NCBI GenBank assembly: GCA_016208205.1
Contig: JACQYP010000001.1
Coordinates: 1-16,569 of the forward strand
Direction of reading: 5' to 3'
DNA: 16,569 nucleotides
Origin: Candidatus Desantisiibacteriota bacterium
Lineage (GTDB): Bacteria; UBA9089; CG2-30-40-21
Positions within the stretch are counted from its first letter, which is position 1, and every line of letters begins with the position of its first letter. The position numbers and the translations under genes were made by a program. The notes beneath the pieces are model-generated. The model did not search any database. It worked only from the letters and a program-made list of their open reading frames with translations, and was not told the origin of the DNA. This document shows positions 7,255 through 13,861 of the stretch, piece by piece.

Positions 7255-7782
7255 ATGAAAAAGGTTGTTTTACTGCATATCTGTTGTGGAATATGTGCAA
7301 GTTCACCTGTTGAAAGGTTAGCAAGTGATGGGTTTGAGGTGATTGGGTTTTTCTACAATCCTAATATCTATCCATCTGAAGAATACCAGAGACGGTTGGA
7401 TGTGGTTAAAATTGTCTCACAACACCTTAATCTTCAACTGATTGAGGGTGAATACGACAATGACCGCTGGCTTTCGCTAACCAATGGGATGGACAAAGAG
7501 CCTGAGTGCGGGGCAAGGTGCGAGGTTTGCTTTCAGATGAGGCTGGAAGAGACATGGAAGAAAGCTTGTGAGCTGCATGTGCCGTATTTTACTACAACCC
7601 TCAGTGTTAGTCTGCACAAGGATTCACTATCTATAAATAGAATAGGCAGTGAAATAGATAGCAAGGCATTCTTGGCGTATGATTTCAAGAAACAGGATGG
7701 GTTTAAGAAGGCAATGGAATTTTCCAAACAACACTTGCTTTATCGGCAGAAATATTGTGGATGTGTGTATGGGATAAGTTAG
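7255..7782 (+). CDS. queH: Epoxyqueuosine reductase QueH
   Basis: A 175-residue protein of the QueH (formerly DUF208) family, which reduces epoxyqueuosine to queuosine in the wobble base of tRNA without needing the cobalamin enzyme QueG. The family signature is complete: adjacent cysteines C10-C11, FYNPNIYPSEEY (33-44), the cysteine cluster C85, C89, C92, MRLEET (95-100), FTTTLS (112-117), YDFKKQDG (142-149) and LYRQKYCGC (162-170). The paired cysteines and the clustered ones are the expected iron-sulfur ligands. The ATG has only a distant GAGG (about 12 bases upstream), so expression may be weak or the start atypical. No other queuosine gene is adjacent. Confidence 0.93.
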   Translation: MKKVVLLHICCGICASSPVERLASDGFEVIGFFYNPNIYPSEEYQRRLDVVKIVSQHLNLQLIEGEYDNDRWLSLTNGMDKEPECGARCEVCFQMRLEETWKKACELHVPYFTTTLSVSLHKDSLSINRIGSEIDSKAFLAYDFKKQDGFKKAMEFSKQHLLYRQKYCGCVYGIS

Positions 7783-7789
7783 AAGGGAT

Positions 7790-7875
7790 AAGTGAGAAGT
7801 GAGAAGTGAAGAGTAAGGAAATTGTTTCCAAAAAATAAGTTATGATTTTCACCTTAACTTCTAACTTCTCACTTT
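7790..7875. repeat. Imperfect inverted repeat between queH and the flavodoxin gene
   Basis: AAGTGAGAAGTGAGAAGT (from 7790) faces ACTTCTAACTTCTCACTT (ending near 7873), followed by a T-rich tract. It could serve as a terminator for queH, or be a member of the GAGAAGT short-repeat family. Confidence 0.55.
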
Positions 7876-7898
7876 TATTTTATTAAGGAGGGCTAATC

Positions 7899-8378
7899 AT
7901 GGCAAAGGTTCTAGTAACTTATTTTTCACAGGGTGGAAGCACTGAGAAACTGGCTGAGGCTGTGGCAAAGGGCGTGAAGGATGAAGGGTGTGAGGTTAGC
8001 TTAAAGGCTGTGGCAGAGGTATGTAATGGTGATCTGGTTGAGGCGGATGGGATAATTGTCGGAAGTCCCGTTTATTTTGGCAGCATGGCAGCTGAGGTCA
8101 AAAGAATGTTTGATGTAAGTGTCAGCGTGAGAAGGCAGTTAAAGAATAAGATAGGTGCAGCCTTTACCACTGCCGGACATCAGACAGGCGGCAAGGAAAC
8201 AACCATTCTTTCTATCTTGCAGGCAATGCTTATTCATCAAATGATTATTGTTGGTGATCCCATTACTTCCGGCGGTCATTATGGTGCAGCATGTGTTGGG
8301 AAACCAAATGATAAGGCATTGCAAGAGGCAGAAGCCCTGGGCAAAAGGGTGGCAGAGGTAGTGAAGATGATTAAGTGA
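7899..8378 (+). CDS. Flavodoxin-fold FMN protein, WrbA/NAD(P)H:quinone oxidoreductase-like
   Basis: A 159-residue flavodoxin-fold protein. The FMN phosphate loop is SQGGSTEKLA (10-19); GSPVYFGSM (55-63) and TAGHQTGGKETT (91-102) correspond to the flavin-contacting loops in WrbA-like proteins, and GGHYGA (125-130) is also typical. It is shorter than WrbA (about 200 residues), so it may be a minimal flavodoxin-family reductase rather than WrbA proper. A strong AAGGAGGG at 7885-7892 precedes the ATG by six bases. It stands alone between repeats; its redox partner is not evident. Confidence 0.82.
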   Translation: MAKVLVTYFSQGGSTEKLAEAVAKGVKDEGCEVSLKAVAEVCNGDLVEADGIIVGSPVYFGSMAAEVKRMFDVSVSVRRQLKNKIGAAFTTAGHQTGGKETTILSILQAMLIHQMIIVGDPITSGGHYGAACVGKPNDKALQEAEALGKRVAEVVKMIK

Positions 8379-8419
8379 TTGATGGAAACTTTTGCTTAGG
8401 AACTGCTGTTAAGAGGGTC

Positions 8420-8517
8420 ATAACTACTCAGGTTCAAGGTTCAAAGGTTCATGGTTCAGGGGTTAAGAGAGCAAACCATCAACTGTGAACCGTGAACCAG
8501 ATAACCTGAGTAGTAAC
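8420..8517. mobile_element. GTAACTACTC element, copy 2, with 8-bp flanking duplication
   Basis: ATAACTACTCAGGTT (8420-8434) and AACCTGAGTAGTAAC (8503-8517) form the inverted ends. The flanks AGAGGGTC (8412-8419) and AGAGGGGC (8518-8525) match at seven of eight bases, consistent with a target duplication. The right-hand flank contains the arfB ribosome binding site. The right half is closely similar to copy 1. No coding capacity. Confidence 0.8.
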
Positions 8518-8530
8518 AGAGGGGCAAGGC

Positions 8531-8953
8531 ATGATATACATTTCAGATGGTATTGCTATCAATGAAGATGAGATTTGCGAGGAATTTATTCGTTCATCTG
8601 GTCCTGGCGGTCAAAATGTAAATAAGGTTTCTACAGCTGTTCAACTCCGTTTCAATGTAGCAGGATCAATGTCTCTGCCGGATGATGTGCGACAGAGACT
8701 GATTTTGCTGGCAGGCAAACAGGTTACACAGGATGGGGTATTGGTTATTCATGCCCGCCGTTTTCGGACACAGGAGGGAAACCGTCAGGATGCTCTGCAT
8801 CGCTTGATTAATCTGATCCAGCGGGCAGAAGAGAAACCTAAAATTCGTCGCAAGACGAAGCCTACCCTTGCCTCAAAGATGCGACGGCTGGAATCTAAAC
8901 ATCACCGTGGAAAGATAAAGCAGCAGCGGTCATCTGTTTTGTCGGATGAGTAG
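8531..8953 (+). CDS. arfB: Alternative ribosome-rescue peptidyl-tRNA hydrolase ArfB (YaeJ)
   Basis: A 140-residue protein with the release-factor GGQ motif in SSGPGGQNVNKVSTAV (22-37; GGQ at 26-28) and a strongly basic C-terminal tail (about 105-135, rich in Lys and Arg, including RRKTKPT and KMRRLESKHHRGK). In ArfB the tail enters the empty mRNA channel of a stalled ribosome and GGQ hydrolyses the peptidyl-tRNA. Length and tail match ArfB rather than RF1/RF2. AGAGGGG at 8518-8524 precedes the ATG by six bases and abuts the end of a mobile-element-like repeat. Confidence 0.95.
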   Translation: MIYISDGIAINEDEICEEFIRSSGPGGQNVNKVSTAVQLRFNVAGSMSLPDDVRQRLILLAGKQVTQDGVLVIHARRFRTQEGNRQDALHRLINLIQRAEEKPKIRRKTKPTLASKMRRLESKHHRGKIKQQRSSVLSDE

Positions 8954-9006
8954 CTGCTGAATAGGGAGCAGGGAGCAGAAGGCAGAATGAAAAATGATAA
9001 GTACCA

Positions 9007-9046
9007 TATCCTGCAGCAATTCTGTCTCCTGAATTCTGACTCCCGA
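9007..9046. repeat. Second, inverted copy of the GGAGnCAGAATT intergenic repeat
   Basis: TATCCTGCAGCAATTCTGTC (from 9007) is the inverse of the block at 1105-1127 with two differences over 23 bases, and it is followed by TGAATTCTGACTCC as in the first copy. It fills much of the arfB-mutL gap. Confidence 0.65.
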
Positions 9047-9077
9047 CCCCTTTTCCTATAATGGAGGTTTGAAAAAA

Positions 9078-10850
9078 TTGAATCGAATACAAGTTTTACC
9101 AGAGCATATTGCCAATAAGATAGCTGCCGGCGAGGTAGTGCAGAGACCTGCCTCTGTGGTCAAGGAATTGGTAGAAAATTCTATTGATGCTGAAAGCACA
9201 AGGATTACTGTAGAGATAGAGGGAGGAGGAGGGGATCTTATTCGTATAATTGATAATGGTTATGGGATGAGTAAAGAGGATGTGTCTCTGGCATTTGAAC
9301 GGCATGCTACCAGCAAAATAACAACTGTGGACGACCTGGATAGTATCAAGAGCTTTGGGTTCAGGGGTGAGGCATTGCCAAGTATTTCTGCGGTTTCACA
9401 GGTAGAGGTTGTAACCTGTGCCAAAGATGCTGCATCCGGTACGTTTTTGAGGATTGACGGCGGGGTTGTTAAGGAGATACGAGATGTTGGTGCCCCGGCA
9501 GGTACCAATATTATGATACGAAATCTGTTCTTTAATACGCCAGCCAGGCGAAAGTTTCTTAAAACCACGACTACTGAGATGGGTCATATTAATCATATTG
9601 TCTCTCGAATTGCCATGAGTCATCCGCATATTGCTTTTAAGCTGACCCATAATGGCAGTGAGCTGATTAATGTTCAGCAACAAGATAGTCTGTTAGAAAG
9701 GGTCTCATCCTTCCTTGGGCACACGATGTCAAATGATCTTCTGCCGGTGCATCTATCGACTGATTCAGAAACAGCACCACTGTCATTAGAAATAACCGGT
9801 TTTATCCTCCCGCCATCTCATACACGACCCAATCGTGATATGCAATCTCTGTTTGTAAATAATCGCTATATCGTTAACAAAACCATTAGTCATGCTATCT
9901 ATACCGGATACCATACCCTGATTCCAAGCGGTAGGTATCCGATTGTAGTTTTGTTTTTGAAGATAGACCCGGCAGAAGTAGATGTTAATGTACATCCTAC
10001 TAAGAGCGAGGTAAGGTTTCATCAGGAGAGAGAGATTCATCAATTAGTAGTTAAGGCAGTGCGGGAAGCATTCATAAATGCAAACCTTATGCCAAAGATA
10101 ACATTGGATACACCAATGCCTGTGTCGGGAGACAGGGAAGAACGGATACAAGAAGCAATACATGGGTATTTCAGATCAGGTCAGACAGACTATAAATGGG
10201 GGGCAAAATATGTAGGGGCAGACCCCTGTGTCTGCCCGAATCAGACAGGTTATCGTAAAAACGACACCCCTGGTCGTATCCATGACCTTTACCCCATTGG
10301 ACAGATTCACAACACCTACATCATTGCTCAAGGAGCTGATGGGATGTGCATTATTGATCAACATGCAGCCCACGAACGAATACTTTATGAAAAACTAATG
10401 GCTCAAGGCATGGAAATACTCTCACAACCCATGTTATTTCCCATCCAACTTGAACTGGATTACAAGGAATCAGCAGTAATATTAGAGGCAATCCCTGTTT
10501 TAAGTGAGTTTGGCTTTAAGATAGAGGAGTTTGGTCAAAATACATTTATTATTCGGGCTGTACCTGTGGGTATGGAAAAGTGTGATCCAAAAAAGACTAT
10601 TCTGGAGATAATTCACGATATTCAAAGCACCGGCAAGTCAAAAACCAGCTCAGAGCTTCGGGAAACCATGCTTGTTTCCATGAGTTGCAAGGCAGCTATC
10701 AAGGCAGGTCAACCCTTGTCTGCTGAAGAAATGAATTTTCTTGTTCAGCAATTGATGAAAACTAAGCAACCGCATACCTGTCCACACGGAAGACCAACAA
10801 TGATACGGCTGGGGATAGATGATCTGGAAAAGGGGTTTATGCGAAGATGA
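9078..10850 (+). CDS. mutL: DNA mismatch repair endonuclease MutL
   Basis: From TTG 9078 the protein has 590 residues, normal for MutL. The N-terminal GHKL ATPase motifs are intact: NKIAAGEVV and ELVENSIDA, DNGYGM, and GFRGEAL (94-100). The C-terminal dimerisation domain carries the endonuclease motif DQHAAHERILYE (427-438), plus SCKAAIKAG and CPHGRP (568-573), so this is a nicking MutL acting with MutS, as expected where MutH is absent. I prefer TTG 9078 because GGAGG (9063-9067) is ten bases upstream; the in-frame TTG at 9069 is only one base from it. The interdomain linker contains an in-frame palindromic insertion (residues about 369-388). No mutS is in the window. Confidence 0.95.
   Translation: MNRIQVLPEHIANKIAAGEVVQRPASVVKELVENSIDAESTRITVEIEGGGGDLIRIIDNGYGMSKEDVSLAFERHATSKITTVDDLDSIKSFGFRGEALPSISAVSQVEVVTCAKDAASGTFLRIDGGVVKEIRDVGAPAGTNIMIRNLFFNTPARRKFLKTTTTEMGHINHIVSRIAMSHPHIAFKLTHNGSELINVQQQDSLLERVSSFLGHTMSNDLLPVHLSTDSETAPLSLEITGFILPPSHTRPNRDMQSLFVNNRYIVNKTISHAIYTGYHTLIPSGRYPIVVLFLKIDPAEVDVNVHPTKSEVRFHQEREIHQLVVKAVREAFINANLMPKITLDTPMPVSGDREERIQEAIHGYFRSGQTDYKWGAKYVGADPCVCPNQTGYRKNDTPGRIHDLYPIGQIHNTYIIAQGADGMCIIDQHAAHERILYEKLMAQGMEILSQPMLFPIQLELDYKESAVILEAIPVLSEFGFKIEEFGQNTFIIRAVPVGMEKCDPKKTILEIIHDIQSTGKSKTSSELRETMLVSMSCKAAIKAGQPLSAEEMNFLVQQLMKTKQPHTCPHGRPTMIRLGIDDLEKGFMRR
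10181..10253. repeat. Palindromic insertion inside the mutL linker
   Basis: A 26-bp palindromic unit at 10212-10237 (GTAGGGGCAGAC, six-base loop region, GTCTGCCC) is read as VGADPCVCP. It is exactly identical to the inverted unit at 11806-11831. It lies between two copies of a 13-bp sequence, TCAGACAGACTAT (10181) and TCAGACAGGTTAT (10241), read as QTDY and QTGY. The offset is 60 bp, exactly 20 codons. Confidence 0.88.
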
Positions 10851-10866
10851 TTACTCTGCCGCAGAT

Positions 10867-10939
10867 AGACACAGATGGACGCAGATCCTAACCATCTTAT
10901 TTGTCTTTAATCTGCGTTCATCTGCGTCCATCTGTGTCT
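10867..10939. terminator. Perfect 20-bp inverted repeat between convergent genes
   Basis: AGACACAGATGGACGCAGAT at 10867-10886 is the exact reverse complement of 10920-10939, with 33 bases between. It lies between the convergent ends of mutL and the TPR gene and could terminate both. The right arm overlaps the stop codon and last codons of the TPR gene (TDGRR-stop). It belongs to the CGCAGATnnACGCAGAT type of dispersed repeat, so a repeat origin is likely. Confidence 0.6.
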
Positions 10940-11844
10940 GAACAGTTATCAGCAATCAACAATATAGCTTTCAGTATTCGCAAGTTCATCTGTTCATTAG
11001 CTTTTCGTGCCATCTGCAAGGCATTCTGTCTGCCGCCATGATAGAATCGCAAACCCCCCACGCTAACAATCAATCCTGCACCCAGATAATCGTCTGCCTT
11101 CACCCTTCCCACAGTGAGATATGCCATAGAGGCATTAAAAATAAAGGACATAATCCCATCCATTGCTCCTCCTGCATATATCTGCCCGCTGCCAGGAATA
11201 ATCGTAGAAAGCAAAAGGGCTTTTTTTTCAGAAAGATAGGATGTCTGGAGTGCTTCCTCAATATGAGGTGAAAATTCTTGAATTAGATGCAGATAGTCGT
11301 CCTTGTCAGGGGTGCTACCTTTGGTCACTTGACTAAACTCTGCTCGAGCTGCCTTCCATTTATATTCATGGAGGTAGGTTAGCCCTTTCCAATAGTGAAC
11401 ATCTGAGGTTGCAAGAGAATTGTCTGCCATTGCCTCATCTAATTCAAACCTTGCTGCCTCAAAATTCTCCTCATCAATATAGGTTCCGGCTATTGCTATG
11501 CAGACAGCTTTTTTCAGGCTGATATCAGGCTGGGTATCCGGCAGCACTTTTTCAAAGAAATCCCGAGCCAGGTCATATTTTTTACCATATTTGTAGCATA
11601 CCCCAATCTGGTAATAGGCATTATTAATAAGCCGGCTTTCAGAATGATGGAAGATAAAGCGTTTGTATTCAGTAATGGCTTGATAAAAATCCTGGCTTTC
11701 AAAGAGATAGTTAGCAAATTCAGGCTGTGGCTCTGATAAGCCATACACCTTAGAATTCAGGAGGATCAGCAATAAAATGATTATAAGTTTACTTCCAGAC
11801 ACAATGGGCAGACACAGGGGTCTGCCCCTACTTCCAGCATTCAA
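10918..11844 (-). CDS. TPR protein with C-terminal hydrophobic domain, paralogue 2 of the yidD cluster
   Basis: A 308-residue protein. A hydrophobic signal or anchor (about 20-30) is followed by TPR-like helices (about 41-200; FLAEY-style units such as QDFYQAITEYKRFIFHHSES at 51-70 and AYYQIGVCYKYGKKYDLARD at 76-95). The C-terminal domain starts at about 208 with LLSTIIPGSGQIYAGGAMDG and ends with RFYHGGRQNALQMARKANEQ (266-285). The adjacent upstream gene has the same architecture, so these are tandem paralogues. Function unknown; location in the envelope is inferred. AAAGGGGGG lies five bases before ATG 11844. Residues 5-16 come from a palindromic repeat, and the last five (TDGRR) from another repeat. 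Confidence 0.82.
   Translation of the reverse strand: MNAGSRGRPLCLPIVSGSKLIIILLLILLNSKVYGLSEPQPEFANYLFESQDFYQAITEYKRFIFHHSESRLINNAYYQIGVCYKYGKKYDLARDFFEKVLPDTQPDISLKKAVCIAIAGTYIDEENFEAARFELDEAMADNSLATSDVHYWKGLTYLHEYKWKAARAEFSQVTKGSTPDKDDYLHLIQEFSPHIEEALQTSYLSEKKALLLSTIIPGSGQIYAGGAMDGIMSFIFNASMAYLTVGRVKADDYLGAGLIVSVGGLRFYHGGRQNALQMARKANEQMNLRILKAILLIADNCSDTDGRR
11790..11837. repeat. 39-bp palindromic insertion at the junction of the two TPR genes
   Basis: The 26-bp unit at 11806-11831 is the exact reverse complement of the one in mutL. TACTTCCAG occurs at both sides (11790-11798 and 11829-11837), giving an insertion length of 39 bp (13 codons). The unit's GTAG end supplies the TAG stop of the upstream gene, while the remainder is read as N-terminal residues of the downstream one. 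Confidence 0.88.
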
Positions 11845-12718
11845 TGGTTACCCCCCTTTCTTTGTCCAATCTATCAATCTGTTCCAGATAATTGGAGCCA
11901 GATGAGGCATTAATTAATTTAGCACTGGCTGCGGCACCATAAACATTACCTCCATAAAACATATATCCCAATCCAGACAGGATATTCCCGGCAGCTTTAT
12001 CACCTTGCTGAAGATAATGATGTCCAAGATATATTGTGCCCAGTGTAAATAACATTGAAAATGTGCCATCCCCAAATCTATGAAGATATGCCTGCCCGCT
12101 ACCGGGAAACAGCAGAGACATTATACCGACTGTAAGCGGTGATTTGTGTGGAAGGTTAGCCCCTTTTGAGGCAATTTCAGATAGCTCCTGAGAAAAGGTA
12201 TACACAGATGACTCGGATTTAACTTGACCAAATGCAGCCCCTGCCTTTGTCCAATCCATTTGTTTGAGATAACACCAGCCAAGCATATATTGACTGTAGT
12301 CGGAAAGGTGGGATGTGGTGAGGCTTTGAAATGTAGCGATTGCCTGCCCGAATTCACCCTTCAAATAATATGTTCTGGCCATCTCAAACCTTATGGGCTC
12401 AATCCGCTTGGGCAATTCTATTTCGAGCCTTTTGAAATATTTAAGGGCAGCAGATAATTGCTTGCTCCTCTGATAACACAAGCCTACCCTGAACCTCGCC
12501 TTCTGATTTAACTCATTGTCCTGTTCAGATATAAAGATAAACCTCTGATATTCGCCGATAGCACGGTAATAATCCTCCTGATCAAAAAGATGATCAGCAA
12601 AGCCAAGAACGGCTGTCTCTTCCAAAAATTTCGCATTCTGCATTCCACATTCCGCATTTTTCTGACAAAGGCAAAGACTAAAGAGAATAAGGGACAATAA
12701 TATCATCCTTTTCCACAT
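11828..12718 (-). CDS. TPR protein with C-terminal hydrophobic domain, paralogue 1 of the yidD cluster
   Basis: From ATG 12718 the protein has 296 residues: a signal peptide (about 1-18), TPR-like repeats (about 35-185; DYYRAIGEYQRFIFISEQDN and ARFRVGLCYQRSKQLSAALK are typical), then a hydrophobic domain from about 192 (SPLTVGIMSLLFPGSGQAY ... FYGGNVYGAAASAK). It matches the downstream paralogue in every part. ATG 12718 is preferred over ATG 12724 because GGAG lies seven bases upstream of it. It overlaps the yidD-like gene by 41 bases and the next gene by 17, implying a coupled operon. Residues after the signal peptide (KNAECGMQNAKF) are encoded by a GAATGC-type direct repeat, another likely repeat-derived segment. 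The stop codon comes from a palindromic repeat. Function unknown. Confidence 0.82.
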   Translation of the reverse strand: MWKRMILLSLILFSLCLCQKNAECGMQNAKFLEETAVLGFADHLFDQEDYYRAIGEYQRFIFISEQDNELNQKARFRVGLCYQRSKQLSAALKYFKRLEIELPKRIEPIRFEMARTYYLKGEFGQAIATFQSLTTSHLSDYSQYMLGWCYLKQMDWTKAGAAFGQVKSESSVYTFSQELSEIASKGANLPHKSPLTVGIMSLLFPGSGQAYLHRFGDGTFSMLFTLGTIYLGHHYLQQGDKAAGNILSGLGYMFYGGNVYGAAASAKLINASSGSNYLEQIDRLDKERGVTIECWK

Positions 12719-13181
12719 ATCCATGCTCCAAACAGCGAAGGTCTTCGCTTAAACAATGATTTTTCACCGGGTCATAGAATCTACCACTCTCTGGGCTATA
12801 ATCATACTCGCCGGACACACAATAATGGCATCGTTGCAATCGGTCAGAAGTCATCAATATGCCCTTAATAATCCCATATTTTTTAATGGAAAGGAGACTG
12901 AACTGAGAGCAAGAAGGCTCAAAGTTGCAAACACCACCCTGCTGAGGAGAGATGAGTTTCTGGTAAATAATAATAGCACCTGATGGTATGGATTTTAATA
13001 TTGCGAAGGGGGATGGGTATTTCAGGGACTCTTTCCTGACCCCTGACTCCTGACCACTGATATCCCATGGTTGCCAGTCTGCCTCTAAATCACCGGCATC
13101 AGCACATAAGGCAGGGACACCCCCTGTCCCGACAGCCTGAAGAATAATTGCCATGGCTATGAATACTATTCTGATCATCAT
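12678..13181 (-). CDS. yidD: YidD-domain protein with an N-terminal signal peptide
   Basis: From ATG 13181 the protein has 167 residues. The YidD core is clear at about 66-120: IIIYQKLISP, then CNFEPSCSQF (C85, C91), KKYGIIKGILMTSDRLQRCH. YidD normally is a 70-90-residue cytoplasmic membrane-associated factor that helps YidC insert proteins. Here a hydrophobic N-terminus (IRIVFIAMAIILQAV) that looks like a signal peptide and a 30-residue linker precede it, so the domain may face the periplasm. I chose 13181 because GAGGA lies eight bases upstream; the longer frame from 13262 is built from repeat DNA. The linker itself contains two repeat-derived pieces (VGTGGVP and GQESGVRK). It overlaps the first TPR gene, suggesting a joint role. 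The C-terminus beyond about 145 is not family-typical. Confidence 0.82.
   Translation of the reverse strand: MMIRIVFIAMAIILQAVGTGGVPALCADAGDLEADWQPWDISGQESGVRKESLKYPSPFAILKSIPSGAIIIYQKLISPQQGGVCNFEPSCSQFSLLSIKKYGIIKGILMTSDRLQRCHYCVSGEYDYSPESGRFYDPVKNHCLSEDLRCLEHGYVEKDDIIVPYSL
13034..13130. repeat. Short repeat pieces embedded in the yidD-like gene
   Basis: TCCTGACCCCTGACTCCTGA (from 13034) is the same CTGACTCCTGAC type found between genes at about 1180-1197. GGGACA-CCCCC-TGTCCC (13114-13130) is a perfect small palindrome falling in the signal-peptide region. Both are translated in frame. Confidence 0.6.
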
Positions 13182-13201
13182 AGATGTGTCCTCACATGGT
13201 T

Positions 13202-13289
13202 GTAGGGGCAGGTCTTGCACCTGCCCTCTCCTTTGTCCCCTGCTGGCGGGGGTAGGGCACACTTGGGCAGGTTTGGAACCTGCCCCTAC
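13202..13289. repeat. Two opposed GTAGGGGCAG palindromes upstream of the yidD-like gene
   Basis: Units at 13202-13226 (+ orientation) and 13265-13289 (inverted) both have stem GGGCAGGT / ACCTGCCC with five-base loops. They are homologous to the mutL unit, whose stem is GGGCAGAC / GTCTGCCC; both changed base pairs are compensated. Similar CCTTTGTCCCCTGCT and CCTTGTCCCTTGCT sequences follow the two units. Confidence 0.85.
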
Positions 13290-13341
13290 ACCTTGTCCCT
13301 TGCTATCCAGAGATAGAGGGTGGAATCTCTAATTCCCACCC

Positions 13342-13376
13342 ACATACAGGGAAGGGAAGATACCTTCCCTGTATGT
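13342..13376 (-). terminator. Strong 14-bp hairpin downstream of the small secreted protein gene
   Basis: ACATACAGGGAAGG (13342-13355) pairs perfectly with CCTTCCCTGTATGT (13363-13376), with a seven-base loop. It lies 25 bases after the stop of the gene ending at 13401. There is no strong T-run after it on the - strand, so it may be a terminator or an mRNA-stabilising 3' structure. A weaker GGGTGG / CCCACCC hairpin adjoins it at 13318-13341. Confidence 0.6.
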
Positions 13377-13400
13377 ACTATCAATCACTACTTATGTGTT

Positions 13401-13829
13401 TTACTTCTTGAGATTTTCCGCCTTTTCTATCTCAGTCATGGTCTTGCCATCATATGCCTCCATAACAATCATAGCCCGTGTAACAAATCCAACAACAGGG
13501 ACAAGCTGCATCCACTCTAATGTTCGAATCTTTCGCTCCTTTAACTCCAACCCGGCCCTTGGACAGATTAAGCAACTTGTAAGACATCCAGACATCCCAT
13601 TCTTATCCAATGCCTCAAATGGTATTATGGGAAAAAGGAAGGAGTTAACCCATTCCTCTGTCCTGATAGAACTACCCTCGTTCATCTCCAACCCAATTCT
13701 TGGTCCCAGAAGACAACTGGCTATGGCTGGCATTGTTCCACCCTTCTTAGCTGTATCAGCCAATGCCAAGGACAAGCAGGTCATTTGAACCAATGACACT
13801 ACAATCAACATTCCCAATATCTTCTTCAT
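13401..13829 (-). CDS. Small secreted protein with two internal repeats, unknown function
   Basis: From ATG 13829 the protein has 142 residues with a clear signal peptide ending near LALADT (21-26). Two homologous units follow: SCLLGPRIGLEMNEG with IRTEEW (38-60) and SCLICPRAGLELKER with IRTLEW (85-106). Each pairs a cysteine-bearing turn with a G/C-PR-x-GLE block and is followed by a hydrophobic, proline-containing stretch (FLFPIIPFEA, LVPVVGFVTRAM). I recall similar uncharacterised proteins beside YidD/TPR genes but cannot name a family. ATG 13829 is chosen over GTG 13841 because AAAGGAGGTGAT, a full match to the 16S 3' tail, runs across the GTG and is properly placed for the ATG. Confidence 0.78.
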   Translation of the reverse strand: MKKILGMLIVVSLVQMTCLSLALADTAKKGGTMPAIASCLLGPRIGLEMNEGSSIRTEEWVNSFLFPIIPFEALDKNGMSGCLTSCLICPRAGLELKERKIRTLEWMQLVPVVGFVTRAMIVMEAYDGKTMTEIEKAENLKK

Positions 13830-13861
13830 TTTTTTTATCACCTCCTTTGCTTAATAAAATA

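Noticed and set aside
9061..9072. ATG at 9061 as the mutL start
   Set aside because: It reaches a stop after three codons and overlaps the Shine-Dalgarno used for the TTG start.
11828..12724. TPR paralogue 1 as a lipoprotein
   Set aside because: Cysteines occur after the hydrophobic segment (SLCLC), but the residues before them do not fit a lipobox with a small residue at -1.
13182..13262. Extended N-terminus of the YidD-like protein from ATG 13262
   Set aside because: The added codons consist of a GTAGGGGCAG palindrome and lack a ribosome binding site; ATG 13181 has one and begins a signal-peptide-like sequence.
13396..13788. + strand frame of 130 codons
   Set aside because: It is antisense to the small secreted protein gene, which has a signal peptide, internal repeat and a perfect ribosome binding site.
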